In this document: one piece after another, positions 10,600 through 24,891 of the stretch
How the letters are laid out: each line of letters begins with the position of its first letter
Numbering within the stretch: the first letter of the stretch is position 1
NCBI RefSeq assembly: GCF_017654505.1
Contig: NC_054553.1
Coordinates: 8,143,121-8,207,120 of the forward strand
Length of the DNA: 64,000 bases
Direction of reading: 5' to 3'
Origin: Polyodon spathula
Lineage: Eukaryota > Chordata > Actinopteri > Acipenseriformes > Polyodontidae
Position numbers and translations under genes: made by a program
Notes under the pieces: generated by a model
Database searches by the model: none
Told to the model about the DNA's origin: nothing
Seen by the model: the letters and a program-made list of their open reading frames with translations, nothing else

Positions 10600-13500
10600 A
10601 ACAACACCAATTAACACAATTTTGTATAACGGTTGTAAACCTATTTTATTTTCTGTCTTAACATCAAATAAGGCAACATATACAGAACCTACCATTTATC
10701 AAAAGGGAAAAAATGCACAATTCAGACCTTTAAAATTCATCAAACTGTCACAGTAAATATCTTTCCATGCTGTTCACTGTCCACCCATTTATAATTTTTG
10801 TAAATAATATAATTCATGTTGGGAATAGATTTAGTATTGGCTTGATATAATTATATTATGTGCAGCTGGTGGAATGATTAGCCTAAGGAAAGCATCAGTA
10901 GAAATTATTTACCAGATAAAGGCAATAATGTGGAAGCCAGCTGCATTTCCTTTATAAATTTGGCAAACTAAAAAAATTATTAACAGATTGTAAAATAAAA
11001 TAAAAAAAAAACCCTATTTCTGATATTTGTTTTAGCTCAAGCTGTCTTGCTGCTTTAAGACATTACACAAGAAAAGGAAAGTGACAGATTGGGACGGCAA
11101 TGTTTTGTTATGATCATAAAGCATTTATGGCCTTGTCCCCCAACAAATACTTTTGACAAGTTTTGTTTGTTCATTTTTTGGATAAAAAAATCGAACCCAT
11201 AATGCTGGTAATAGGGTGCAACCTTGGCCAACCAGCTCAGCACTACGGCAAGGAGCTTTTTTTCATCTTGATGACCTCCTCTAATTCATTGTCAGTCATT
11301 CTCAATGTCCAATCTGTTTCTACCTCTGTGTATTAACCTCTGAAACAAATGAAATGCTGTATCGCTTTATTTAAAGTCAGCCTTTATAAAGTTACAAAAC
11401 GCTGCATAGACACGTACTTCAGGATCATTTTGAAAAACGACATTACATAGAAGTATAACTAACATTTTTTTCAAGTGTGTTACCATAGCATTTCTTTTTA
11501 CTGTAATTGAATAGATTGTTAATAAACTGGTTAATGGATACAAGTTATAAATTTGCACTTGAAATGCTGAATTTAGAATATAACAGAGCATTTGATTTGT
11601 AACAAATGTTATGAAAGCATGTTATGAATATTTATATGCCTGCGATGTCGGTTTTCAAAGTGATTATGAAGGATTCTGTACGTTTTATACTGTGTTGTGT
11701 AGAGAGTATGACTCATGTACCTGTTTGAAGTATTTCATCAGTAAGCAGTGGATTTAGAACAGGTGTCATTAATTAGCATCATCTTTTGAGCCATGCTTTA
11801 TTTGCCATTCCATTATTAAGTAGAAACAGAATAGCTGAACTCCATAGAAAACAAGGGGAGAAATTGACATCATCAGGTCCATAATAAACTTCCAGTGCAA
11901 CCGGAGGATCGTCAAGGTGGTCAAGTAGTAAACTTGGTTTGTGGTGGGAGAGTGTAGAATAGATGTTGTCAATTTTGTTCTGAAAGAAAGAGGAGAAATC
12001 ATGAATCATGAAATAACACAAACTACAAACTAGAAAAAAAAATTGAATATACCCTATAGGGGCCTTATTTTCTATTTAAACTCCTATTTTTTTAATTGTA
12101 ATACCAAAATGTAATGTTCATTAAAATTATTTGTTGAAGATATAATTGGCCATCGAACAAAAAACATGGTCACAAATCTGTTATTTGGTGTAAGGTCTGT
12201 ATTGGCACAAAAAAGGGCAGAATTTCAACCACAATGACTTCACGCTGCAGCAGAGGTGCAGGAGAGGAGAGTAGTGGGAATGCGACCAACCAGTGGTGAG
12301 GAGGAAAACAGGTACGCTTAAATAACCTTGGCTTGATTCTGATTGGCCTGTCTGAAATGACATTTCCATTTTAATTTCCACAACTCAGACAACCGCTACC
12401 CAAGTCTGCTTATCGCTTAATAACCAGAATATATTTTGTAATTCAGTAAAGAAGGAAAATATCAAAGATGTGTGTTCCTGTGCTTCAAACCAATGCTGCA
12501 GATTTTAATCTTTGCATCTCAATGCAAGGATTATCCATGGTTTACATCCCTACCTTCTGCCTCCTGCTTGTTTCCTCTCAAACAAAATGCACCGCCACAC
12601 AGGGCACTAGCTCGATTACCACCGGATTAAAATGTCATGATATTATACCTAGCATTGTACACTTTATATAGCTCACCCTAATCCTTAGCATCCTAAACGA
12701 ATTATCCAACAAGATTATTATCTTGCAAAAGGAAATTCAGTCTTGTACAGTATATGAGGCATCCTTTTGCATTTGCTTCAAAATAGGGCCTAGTTTCCAA
12801 TGTGTAGATTTCAGTCGAACTTCTTTGTAGTGGCATTGGTGTTTGAGGTTATTTGCATGATGCTTTTTTGTATTCTATCAAAATGGAAACTTTCTCTTTT
12901 AATTCAATGCTTTAAAATACATATTAGCTTTATGAACATTGTACTTGGGTCTACATTGTACTGTGTTGATAATCTGTTGGTTCTTCAATTGTTTTTTTTT
13001 TTTTATTAATTCAGGTTTATGAACATATTCCAAAACAATGCTACTGTTAAACTGCTGCTTAAACTTTGCAGTAAGGCACATGATCTTCATTGCACATAAA
13101 CTATTGTAATGAGTTTGAATTACAACACAGGAAGAGATTGGGCACCAGGAAGCACAGTAACTCTAAAACTTTTAAGAGACAATAGAATGCTGGAAAGAAA
13201 AGTTCCATTTGTATTCTAAAAGTGACAACCTGTATCTGGACTTAACTCTGCAGTGTAATACCGTATACAGCCACCCACTGAACATAATTTTAGCAAACAA
13301 AATCATTAAAAAGATCTTATCTGATTTACGCTTCCATTAGCCAAATAGATCTCCAATGTGCAGTTTTGATAGAAACATTGCATCTGGTGCTAATCTCTCA
13401 GTTTCTATGTCCTATGCTCAGGTTTTGTTTGCTCTTTCACTGCCTTGGTCATTTCACCTCGGCAATGTTCTGTGTCAAAGCATGTAACTGGTGGAAGCAA

Positions 13501-16500
13501 GTAAAACACTAACTGAAAATATGGTGTGCAAATAGAGATTTTCTCAGCCAGGTGTAGTACCACACACGATGTCCTAAAATAAAAATACAAGTTTACTGCA
13601 ACACGTGCTTCTTTCAAAACAGGACATTTGAGACTTATATAACAAATGTATGTACACAACCTGTTGGCGTTACTAAATTATATTGTGAGCTACAAGCAAT
13701 TTAAGGGGGCAATTACACAATTTAAAGTACACTTAACCAGAGACCCTGCACCAGAGAAAAACACATTGCCAGATTAGCAACAGACAAAGGTTTTCACCAC
13801 CAGTGAAGTTTGCATAGGTGACTCATATGCTTTTCCATATTAGTTCTTTACACTTCTAAAATTGATGATCCAGTCCTCCCACACACATTACTGCTCATGA
13901 TCTTCTGTGCTAGAAAGGAGATATATTGAAGCCAGTAATCACAGTATGCAGAAACATATTATTACTAGCAGTCTTATGAGTAGAAACTTTATTTTTCTGT
14001 TTTTCCATAACCTAGAGGGGCAACAACCTGATTTTGGAATTCACTTCAGTTGAGGTGAAGAAGATGAAACATATGACCATTGTTGCAAAACTACAACTCC
14101 TCCAGATTTGATAATAAAAAAAAAACCCTACCTAGCAGCCTAGGGAGTCTTATAAAGGAAGTCTTAAATGGATACTTATATCATTAACATTTTCACCTTT
14201 TACATTTTCTACATTTTTAATATCCTATTATATACGTTCTCATTATTTAATAATGCTTACTGACTAGCGTAAAACAAACACACACACAATGACATTATAT
14301 AAAGAATAATTTTCCAACATTTATATTTTTTGCGAAATAAACTGCATTGTCTTGCTCTCTAACTAAGCATTTTTGTTGTCAGTGATTCTGGGAGATTAAA
14401 CAGCTCCCATACAGCCACCAAGGGTGTCCGATTCTGAGGCCTGCGCACAGTGATGTCGGTGGTAAAATGCACAAAGCTCCCTCGAAACTTGTGCATCTTT
14501 TGTCATTCACGTTGAAGGTCATTAAAGCTATTTTCAAAAGATTAAAGCTTTTACTAAAGAAATACATTCTCTTCAGTATGCAGCCAATAAATGCAAGCAA
14601 GGTCAACTGAAAAATGGCGCTGGGGCTCAAGAGTATGTCCTTCATTAAATAAGAAAGAGGGGTCATACAGTTTGGAGAAGCTAACTAGGAAAAAGGAGGC
14701 ATTTCTTTTTAATGATCCACTCTTCTGGTCTGAAGAACTTATGTATAAACTACTAGTGAGGCATTACATGTACTAGATTTGTTTGAGAAATGTTATGCAG
14801 GTATTTACAAAAGCAAAGGATGCACAGTTGATGTTTTTGTTTTTCAACTAACCCTTAACATTACAATAACGCTACAGGACATATTAGATAATTAAATTAG
14901 ACGAAACAAGCTGCTTTGGTTACAGCTCAAACAGACATCCACATGGGTTTGAGGAACAAAAGAAAAATCTTGCTGTTGACTTAGTCTTCTGGGTTTCTAT
15001 CATGATTCCAAACAGTTCATTTTTTAATTGATCTTAGGAAAGCTCCAGTGAGCCGCCCCCCTTAACAATAACAGCTTGAATCAAGTATTACGGTATCTGC
15101 AGCTACCGGTCCTAGAATCGGCATTGTGCCTTGCTAAAGATAGCGATATGATCTCTTTACACTGAATAGGCTTTCTTGAAAATGAATAAGAACCAAGTTT
15201 GCAACTAACTCAGTGCTATAACAGGATGAAAGTATGTCCACATTGGATCATTGCTTCTATTCCTATCAGAAGAATGTTAAAATTGAGCATTGGCCAAAAG
15301 GTGTCGCACAATCCTTGCATGACTTTTTTATGTTTACATGTGGGTCAAAGAACTTTGATGAGCATGAGTTTGTGAAGTACAGTGCGTGATTGACAGCTGG
15401 AAAGGACCATATCCTCTTAAAAGATGTCTGTTAATTGAATTCCATTCCCCTCTGAACTACTGATAATTGAGACCCTGGTAAGTTCACATTTTAGGAAATA
15501 GTAATTACATTAAATGTACACTAGTTTGCAAGATGATATAGTTGCTTTAAACAGTTATATTATATACAATTCAACAATCAAGTAACAGCACTGACAGATG
15601 TAGTATGGAATTATTAGTTGACCTGGGATCTCGCATTCTGGACCAGCAGTAGACAATGTGAGGTGTGACCTATGATGTTATGGAGGACCACAGAACCCTA
15701 GAATGGAGATACTGTTGCAAAGGAGGCAGTGGTAATGTAATTGTTAACAAAAGAAACTTTGTGTTTAAGAATAAAGGCTTCTACAGGCACATTACCTTCA
15801 ATTGCCTCATTCTGGCTCTGCCTAGAGCACCATTATAACCCAAACTAGGATTGCTTGTCTGGAACTCAACCATAGAACTAATAATGGCAGTCTTAGCTAA
15901 GCATCTTTTGCATATCAGACCACTTGATAAAAAATCACCAACAACTTGGCATAATTATTTGTTTGACAGGGGGCCTGTACTGAATGGCAGTGGGTGTTCA
16001 GGTCAGGATAAACAAGGTGTCATGCCAAACTATGGCTAAATATACAACCAAAAATTAAAATACATAAATAAAGCAAAATAGAATCGCTACCCAGATGAAC
16101 TATATGAACATGCTCCTGTGTGTGATTTCTTTATTATTGATGCATATAATGAACGATTGCATGCACCAAGTTCAGTTACATATAAAGAAACGCCTCTTTT
16201 AGGCACTTTGAATGCCTGATAAATACAAGACATTAAGCATGACTAACCAGAGAGCAAAGTGACGGAAACTCTGCTCCACAAAGAAAGGCACATTCTCAAG
16301 TTTGCATGACAAAACATGTTACGTCAATAACACCCTGTTTTCTTTTGGTAGTTACCAATAGGTAAGATGAAAAAGCACTGAGTTTAAAAAATGTGTCATG
16401 TTTTCTAGGTGTTGCTGCAATAACCAAGAATACTAATAAGCTGAAGTCATTCCAGTCAAAACACTTAAAGATTGGATTGATAGAGGATACTACATGACCA

Positions 16501-17890
16501 CTCACTGTGCTCTATTTATCTCAAATGTTCTCACAGGATGGTGAAATATCTACAGGTATCATCATAAGTGGAATAAAGAGAGCATTCTTAGAAATTGCAT
16601 GTATTCTGTTTATATAACTAAGTAAATTAAACAGGAGGAAAATATGTACACAACTAAATTAGACAGCTGAATTCTGAGAATTGCTTTATCTCATGCAATG
16701 CTTCATATCTGCTTAGCAACACGGTGTGATTTGCATCAGTGACATGTTATATCTTGCTAATTTAATTCAAATAGTTTTTATTCCAATTATTATCTCATTT
16801 TCACTATGCATTTTTTCCTCAAATGTTTTATCCCAACCAAAAAGTCATTGAATTAGCCGCCTCACGTACAATTTATTTCCCTTCCACAAAGACAGGATGG
16901 GTCTATTTTAAAGCATGTGGAGAATTATCCCTCATTCAATATTACAGAACTATCAGAAACCAGTTACAGTTGCAAATACAATGGGAGCAGGTAAAATTTG
17001 GAGGGAACCTTTGCTTCTAAAATAGAGTCCAATATATGATCATTTAATAATGAGATCAGCCACTCGTTGATCTTCATAGAAAGACTGGATTGCTGACTGT
17101 TAGCTGTTTCCACACAGCTCAGTGAAGCCAACTCAAAATCATCCTGTTACTCCCAGAAAGTCAGACTGCCATTCTAGGTTGCATTAAGATTAATCGACAG
17201 CAGCTTGATAAAAAGCTAAGTTCAAGCATTTATAATTATATATTTGTATATTTGATTTCTTTAAATATAAACACCCAGCAGCATACGATATCTTATGTGG
17301 ACTGCACTTGGGTCTTCAATTGTACTGCTTTTCAAGCAGAAAGATGGGAAATGAAAGAGTAGGGCTATGAAATATGATAGTTATCTGAACTAATGTATTC
17401 TACTTCTTGTTTACATTGACTTTGCATGTCATTTTCTGTTCAATCATCACATTCTGGTGACTTTTTAAAAGTTTAAAGCACTCAGTGGCCTCAATAGCTC
17501 TTGCCAATTTGCCACAAGGGTACTTTTATTTTTGTACCATTACCAGGATGTGAGGACTGAAATAAAAAAGTATATACAAAGTGAGACTACACAGCAAGAA
17601 CACATTACTGTAATATCTCAGACCTCAACCAGGTTGCTCTTTTTAAATGTCATTGGATGTATTCATAAGGTAAATATACTTATTTGGCTTTGGCATGACT
17701 GGTATGCCATTTCTCCATATCTATCTCTGTGGCCACAATCTTTATATACCCATTTTAAATGTTCAAACAGGCTTGGTTGCAGGCATACTTGGCAACTCCC
17801 ATCTCTTTTGCGTGCAATAGGCCATAATCACAAAGCTTTAACCTACAGTGTAATTAAATGTACCTGTATTTTCCATTTTTTCTTCTAAAG
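10600..17890. other. Long unique non-coding stretch
   Basis: No gene, RNA or transposon is recognised over about 7.3 kb. Only short A/T runs occur. The reading frames here, including one of 118 codons at 17532-17888, resemble no family I know and show the amino acid composition of random AT-rich DNA. Confidence 0.5.
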
Positions 17891-17892
17891 GA

Positions 17893-18359
17893 TACTGTTT
17901 CTGGCAAGCTGCTCAGCCCTTCCACAACTGAGCTAAAATGAACAGTTTGACTACTGTTATGGCCTGAATATCAGAGTGTTAAGCATAGGAGGCAATGTGG
18001 TCCAGTAGTTAAAGTCCAGGGGCTTGTAACCAGAAGGTCACTGGTTCAAATCCCACCTTTGTGACTGACTGACTCACTGTTTAACCCTGAACAAGTCACT
18101 TAACCACCTTGTGCTACATCCTGCGCATCAGATGTTAAATCAATGTCCTGTTGTCTGTGACTGCATATAATGCATGGCTTGCAACCTACCTCTGTAAAGC
18201 GCTTTGTGATGGTGGTCCGCTATGAAAGGAGCTTTCCAAAACTAAATATATTATTATTGTACTGTTTCTGTCAAGCTGCTCAATCCTTGCACAACTGAAA
18301 GTGAGCTAAAATGATCCATTTGACTGCTGTTATGGCTTGAATATCGGATTGTTAAGCAT
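17893..18359 (+). repeat. Direct repeat of about 95-100 bp flanking a SINE
   Basis: Unit 1 (17893-17986) and unit 2 (18260-18359) both begin TACTGTTTCTG and end GTTAAGCAT. They are about 85% identical by eye, with a small insertion in unit 2. The SINE at 17987-18259 fills the gap exactly. The repeat is far too long to be a target-site duplication, so it records either a tandem duplication into which the SINE fell or a duplication that spans it. Confidence 0.85.
17987..18259 (+). repeat. CORE/MIR-like tRNA-derived SINE
   Basis: This is a non-autonomous retroposon transcribed by RNA polymerase III and copied by an L2-type LINE. An A-box-like GTGGTCCAGTAGTTAAAG lies near its start and a B box GGTTCAAATCC at 18043-18053. 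The central part has the CORE/MIR signature ACAAGTCACTTAACCACCTT (18091-18110). The 3' part GTAAAGCGCTTTGTGATGG (from 18194) resembles L2-like tails, and it ends in a short ATT-repeat tail (18249-18259). The structure is complete from head to tail. Confidence 0.85.
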
Positions 18360-18369
18360 GGTATAGGAT

Positions 18370-20273
18370 AGATGTAGCCCCAGTGACTATACTAAAGTTA
18401 CCAGAGTTGCAAAGTAAAACATCTGATGGGATTTATTTTCCTATTTACAAGAATAATATATGGACTGAATTGCCCAAATAAGTGTAGCCAGTCCCTGAAT
18501 TCTCTCTTATAAAAAGTACCCTATGGTAAATGTAAATTGCAATTTTTCAAGCCAAGGCTTCACGCTGCTTATATTTTAAAAGACTTCTACCATATGCCAC
18601 TCCCTAACTCACACACAACACGACTGGTCTTATGAGAAACTTAAAATGTAATAGCCATTGCAGCTTTATACCGATACACACATAATTGCATAGTTCATCT
18701 TTCAATACCATATGAAATTCTTTATTTCACAATTTATTTTTTAACCCCTTAAATTGGTCTGTGTGTACTCTTTTTGAAGGTAGGTAGGGACATACAACTC
18801 CCCATCATGCTTTAGATGTTACCAATTAACTAATTAATGGAATATAACCTGAAAATATTTGTTCAATGAATACAGTAATTAAGAGTATGTCAGTAGCATC
18901 TACCTGGGCTACAAAGGCACTCGTTGTGCACCACTGGGTTTCACAAGAGTTTTCTTCTCAAATTGCAACTATCCTGTGCATAGTTTTAAATGTAACATAG
19001 CTAAGCATGTTTAAATAATGCTGTCTATCTAGCCATCAAAAAAAGCAAAGAAAAAGAAATACACTTTAATGTAGAAATAATACAGATTTTTCTTTTCTTG
19101 TAACTGAATGCCATCTAACCATGGCAAAAGAGTTAAAAATATGCACAACGCACAAAAAGAGGGACAATAACATGATCACAGACTAATTAATAATACAATA
19201 TTTATCGTTTTTTTCTTCCTTGGTTTCTCATTCAATAATGATTGAGTTAAGGTGAGGATTGAGGCAAGAGTTAGGGGAATTCAAAATTACTTTATAATAT
19301 CTAATAACAATATCATTATCTCTGATAATTATTGCCTGCAACAATTTAAAGCATTATTAAAAGTTACCACCTTTCTGGTGAAGAAAAGTGAAAGAAAATA
19401 TTCTGGAGGACTGCACAGGTCAGGTGAGGACCAAGGTGCTTTTTTTAAAAAAAAACATATCTAAACAAATATTTAAACTGCTTTTTGGAATTCAATAGGA
19501 TTTTATCATTTCAAACTTTTCTTTGCTCTGTGTGTGGACAAAGGAATGTTTTACCTTGTGATTTATTTAACCTCAACAACTATATCAAACTAAATATTAC
19601 AGAAGGATTCAGTGTAGTCAGAATATTAGCTTCCAGCTTCAGCAGGCTTCCAGCAGACAGCAGATTGCTGTAATGCTTGTGCATCAGCTGTCATTCAAAT
19701 ACAATCTGCATATGATTTTTCCCATTTCGTAAGACTGTCAGTGCCCACTGCCAACTCACTAAACTATCTCTTGTTGTGGAATACATCAAATAAAGCAAAT
19801 CCCCCCAGAAAGTTTCTTGTTTTGCAATATAAATGTTATTCATTCGGTAACACTTTACAGTAAATGTCTAATTACTGTGTGTTTACTGTGTAGTTACATA
19901 GTAACCCAGAATTTGATTCATAGTAGCTGCACTGCAGGTGTGGTGCATTTTTTTCATTTTGCTGTGTTTTATTGGGGTAGAGAGCTGAGTCAATCCTTGC
20001 TCTTCCAGAAGAACAGTTCTGATCTACCGATTGTCAGCCTCTAAAAGCAAAAGAGAAAAGGCGTTCAAAATGGTGTGACATCAGTGGTCACGGTGTTTAT
20101 TACAATCAGCTATTTGGCACTGCGCTATCTCTCTAAGCATTTCTCCGTCTTACATCCATCAGCTTCTGGGCTCTATTTAAAGCAAGAGTAAATCTGCTTT
20201 AATTAATATTTGTAATCACTTCAAACAAATGTCAAAAATAAAAAAATTTGGCAAATTGTATATATATAACTGA

Positions 20274-20277
<4 letters not shown>
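18370..20277. other. Unique non-coding sequence
   Basis: No gene is recognised. Near 19845-19865 the string GGTAACACTTTACAGTAA resembles the ends of some fish DNA transposons, but no partner end is visible. Confidence 0.4.
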
Positions 20278-20308
<31 letters not shown>

Positions 20309-20508
20309 TAATAAATATACTACATTATTTGATAATTGAAAGATTAAGTTTTTTTTTCTGTTCTAAAATAAAACACAATAATGTATTTTGCCCAGCCTTA
20401 TATACATAACCAAGCGGAGTTATAGGTTTAAAAAACGTTAACACAGGGTTTTATTTATTGTTACAAAATCATTTCTAGTAAAGACTGACTTTAAAATATG
20501 TTGACTTA

Positions 20509-20580
<72 letters not shown>
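20278..20580. repeat. Two (AT)n microsatellites
   Basis: AT arrays lie at 20278-20305 and 20512-20580, the latter about 69 bp and followed by CACACA. Unique sequence lies between. A short CTAAA repeat follows at about 20600-20620. Confidence 0.95.
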
Positions 20581-20587
<7 letters not shown>

Positions 20588-20624
20588 TTTTCATGCACTA
20601 AGCTAAACTAAACTAAACTAGTCC

Positions 20625-23371
20625 ACAACTTTTGATTTTAGTAAGACTTTCCGTGAGATTTTTAATGATGTGTTCATATAGCTTTATATACTCCAAAATG
20701 TCTGCGGTACAGCTGATAATGCATTTATTATTCAGGAAAAGTAAAAATGTGCTTCAAATCATTATTCTTATCATTTTTTGAATTTATCCTAGACAGTGTG
20801 TGAACCCATTTCCAATCCTAGTTTGTGGAATTTGACAATATTAATGCACACTATTTTTAGAATCGGTTCTTCAAGTTTCCACTTTTCAACAATATGCAAT
20901 ATTCCTTTATGGAAAGGGAAACAAACACTTGGTGTCAGCAGCCACCCCCTATTATACAATTATCTCCAATTTTATCACACCAACATATTTCATAACATGT
21001 TATGGGTTAATAACATTCAACTACTTTTATTTATTGCAAGTGAAAAGTAACTCCAAGCTTGATATCAAGTTGAATGTATTAATAACCTGTCTTTCAGGTT
21101 AATTTCCACTTTACTCCTTGCAAGTCCCAGGGAGGGAGAAATAAAGAGATAAAGCTATCTCCCACATATAAGGTTTCCATCTGTTCATTATTAAACCCCA
21201 GACCGAAAAGTAATTATATTGAGTTCATTGTAGACACATCAAAGTGAACAACTGCCAATCGGTAAGTGATACAATTTAAAACCTAAAAGTCATCCTCTTC
21301 AGGAGAGAGTCTGACAAATATTATATACAAAAAAAAAATCTTCTGATTCTGAAATGCCTTACATTTTTATTCAAACTGGATTTCAAAGTAATGCTAAAGT
21401 GATTATTTCATCATCCAAGAGTCAGTGATGTGAATTATCCTGAATTCATTTTAAATACATATATTGATAAAATGAAACTGATAGTCAAGAAGGACTCTCT
21501 CTTTTCTTATCAAATGATCTGCAATTACAATGCACTGAAAGTGAATTGGCAAAAACATTTTCTGTACTAAAATCTAATATTAACACAATGGCAAATCTAT
21601 TTTTGTTTCTGTCTTTGAACTTTTTAGTTTTCACCAACGTTCATCTCTCTGGGGCATATTTTAATAATCTAAACAGTGCTAAATCTTAATACAGCTTTGT
21701 TTCACTGTAATTTTATTATAGTAATGTTATTAAGTGGGTCAATAAAACAGCTGGGGGGAGTGGAGTGTGGGACACACACACCAGCTGGTATAATACAGAG
21801 TTAAAGATCATGAAAAAGACACCACTGTGTGACTTGCTCACATCCATTGCTGGGTGGCTCATACTTCCCAGATATTTACACAGTTTATGTGTTCTTCCAA
21901 TCTAAAATCGCAGGGTAATGGTTTTTGCAACTACTAAGCGATCACCATACAGGGATCTTGTGCCTTTTTAAACAAGCAAAATTCAATTCCAAAACATATT
22001 TGAAGAAACTTACCATAGGTACTTATTATGAGATACTGTTCCATATACTGAGGGTTATCGCATAGGACATTTATTTATTATTTTACCCTTACCAGTCATG
22101 ACAGTCAATATTGAAGATTTAATTCAACTGCAGATCCTTATTGGAGGGTAGTGAATAAATATCTCAGATTAGTGTTATCTGAAAACAGGACTCTGCCGGT
22201 ATAAAATGCTTACAAATGTACTTTAAATGGGGAACCTGCTTAGCTAATTGACTTAGTTAAAACATAAATCACTGCAACTCATTAAGGTTGTATAATGAAG
22301 TCAATTTCATTATCCCTGGAGGAAAGAGGTAAATATGGACACAGGGTTCCACAATTATTGACTCAAATCCCTGCCAATCCAAAAACATCTGAATGATGTA
22401 TAATTTGATTAACTTGATAATTGCAATTGACAAGTCCTGATGCTGACATTATATAACTGTTAAAGTGAGACTGTTAAAAAGAAGGGGAGACTGATTTAAG
22501 TATTCCCTGGTTCTTTTTTTTTTTTTTTTTTTTTGTAGTGTAGTGTGTTTGTAACATGATGCACTGTTTTTAGAGAGTCTGACCACTGTCGGTGAAATGA
22601 GGTTAAAAACTCCATACGCAGACCTGCAGAAGAGCCTGGCTGTTGCCTAGTAGTTAAGATGTTCTCTTATCAAGTCTGTGCTTGCTGCCCTGTTACACTG
22701 GATTCAGATTTCACAGTACAACAGTGTAATGGGCAGTGATGCACTTTCAGAATCTGATGCCGTTACATTCCCTGCCTTTGTCCTGTTTGCTGATGAACAT
22801 AAAGCAATCACCATGGGAACACACTGTTTAAAGTCTCAAAGGCTGCCCTTCAAGTGTTGTCTTATGTGCACTGGAAAACAATGTTGAAACAAAAAATGTG
22901 ACCATTGGGATACATTTTAATATAGTCTGTATTAAGGTGCTTTTACAAGTGGCTTTTCTGTTCTAGTTGCCTGCCATAGACATATGTAACCTAGGTTTGA
23001 TCAGCTAAAATGTAATTTTAAACACAGCATAAAACAAATTGGTTTCTATCAAGGTGCTGCTGGATGAAGAAATAAAAACTGTTCTCTTATATTTCTTCCT
23101 GTATTATTGCATCTTGTTGTAATATGAAAAGGCCACAATGAAAAATGATATTTTACTTGAAATACATTAAGGGCAGTGTTGTGGAGGAATCTTACATATG
23201 GTTCTTTAATCAAGTCGACCAATATCTGAAAATAATTCTAAAAGTAAAAAGTTCCCCATTCTGGGGAAAATATTGTCAGTTTTGAATGTAAATAATTAAA
23301 ACAGAGAATTATGTTTATTGTTAATCACCTCAGTGTGCAGTGAGCTATAACTACAAAGCAGGAGAAAAAAT

Positions 23372-23373
<2 letters not shown>
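20625..23373. other. Unique non-coding sequence
   Basis: No gene or clear transposon is seen. A long T tract lies near 22507-22534. The interval around 22300-22450 is non-repetitive and could be conserved, which cannot be tested here. Confidence 0.4.

Positions 23374-23458
<85 letters not shown>
23374..23458. repeat. (AT)n(CA)n microsatellite
   Basis: An AT array at 23374-23450 runs into CACACACA. Confidence 0.95.
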
Positions 23459-24764
23459 ATTTCTTGAGCCACGATTCAAAACTGTTTAATTGTTTTATTT
23501 CAGGTTCAACATCCCTGTAAAGGATTCACACACCAAAAACAAAACAAAACAAAAAAATAGAAAGGAAAATATTTTTTGAAAGCATTGTATACCTGTGTCA
23601 TCAGTTCAGATACAATAGAACCATTTAATCATTCTGCCCAATACAACCTTTCTTGAGCACAAAGCATGTTCTGAACTGAACTGTATCAAGTCTTTGTGGT
23701 GCTGGGTGACGGAGGTACATAGCACAAAACCTCAATAGTAAATGTAATCATACCCCGATTTCTCCATGTATCATATCTGAAAAGTGGTCTTACTAATCAC
23801 AAAGAAACACACTCTAGTTATTGATTGTTTTTAAAAAGAGTCAGGACAATGGAACCAAAGCATTCTTCAGCATAATTTTCATAATGTGAAAATACAACAT
23901 ATCTACACAAATAAAACTTGAACAAAGCTTCCAATGCTTGGTATAATTATTTTTCTGCGGCTGTGTGGCTTCTTCTGTGATAGCTACATCTGGTTCAGTA
24001 TCAACTGATAATACCAGCTAACAATAATAGAATTGTAACACAGTGGTAACAGTTTTATATTTTCACACACCAATCTTATAAACACACTGGCAGTCTATGT
24101 TTTGATCAAAGGTCCTCACTTCAATATTTGTTCCAACTTCTGTAGTGTTTTAATTGCTGATGATGTTATTGTTGTGTACCAGCACTGTACACAGTATCTC
24201 CATGACATTTGACATTTTATAAGGGTGTGTATCTGTTTTTTTTTCCTGCCACTTCAGTTTTGTACGGCTGACTCCCATTTTCTTTTTTTAGACATTTTTT
24301 TTGGTTCCTAAGCTCCCTTATTGTAACATAAGGGAGGTATTGAATGTATTGTTATAGCTATATTGATAAGATGACAGCTGTAACAGTTGTACAATATGTG
24401 CAAATAAAACAGGGTTTGGCAAAAGGGTTAGCAGCAAGACATCTGGAGTGGTTTAATGGCATCTACTACAAATCCCCTGCATAATGACGAATCCCTTGGG
24501 GGACGACACAAGTATTAGAATACAAAAATAGCGACTGTATAATAAAGCAGTTCTTGGATTAACCTGATTTATGAAGATGGCAACCTTCATTTGCAGCAGT
24601 TCCTTTTCAGATTGAGATTAGTATAAACAGTAAAAGGCAACTAGCGGAATCAAAACCATACACCATTTTGTTTTCCGCAGTAGAAATACAGATGAGCCCA
24701 TCTATAAATATGCAGGCCCCTACAACTGGTGAATGGGAATGAGCTAATAAAATGTGTTGTCTAT
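23459..24764. other. Unique non-coding sequence
   Basis: No gene is recognised. A perfect 9-bp hairpin (CTCCCTTAT, loop TGTAAC, ATAAGGGAG) lies at 24313-24336 without a following T run. Confidence 0.4.
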
Positions 24765-24849
24765 GTTATGTGCAGAGTGTCCCGTCCCTTTGTTTATTAT
24801 TATTTTGTATTATGATTTATGTGTTAATGCGACGGCGAAACTGGTCCGA

Positions 24850-24891
<42 letters not shown>

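Noticed and set aside
17532..17888. 118-codon plus-strand frame
   Set aside because: It has no domain, no start context and no exon signals, and its composition is typical of random AT-rich DNA.
19845..19910. DNA-transposon-like end GGTAACACTTTACAGTAA
   Set aside because: No matching inverted end or second copy is found nearby.
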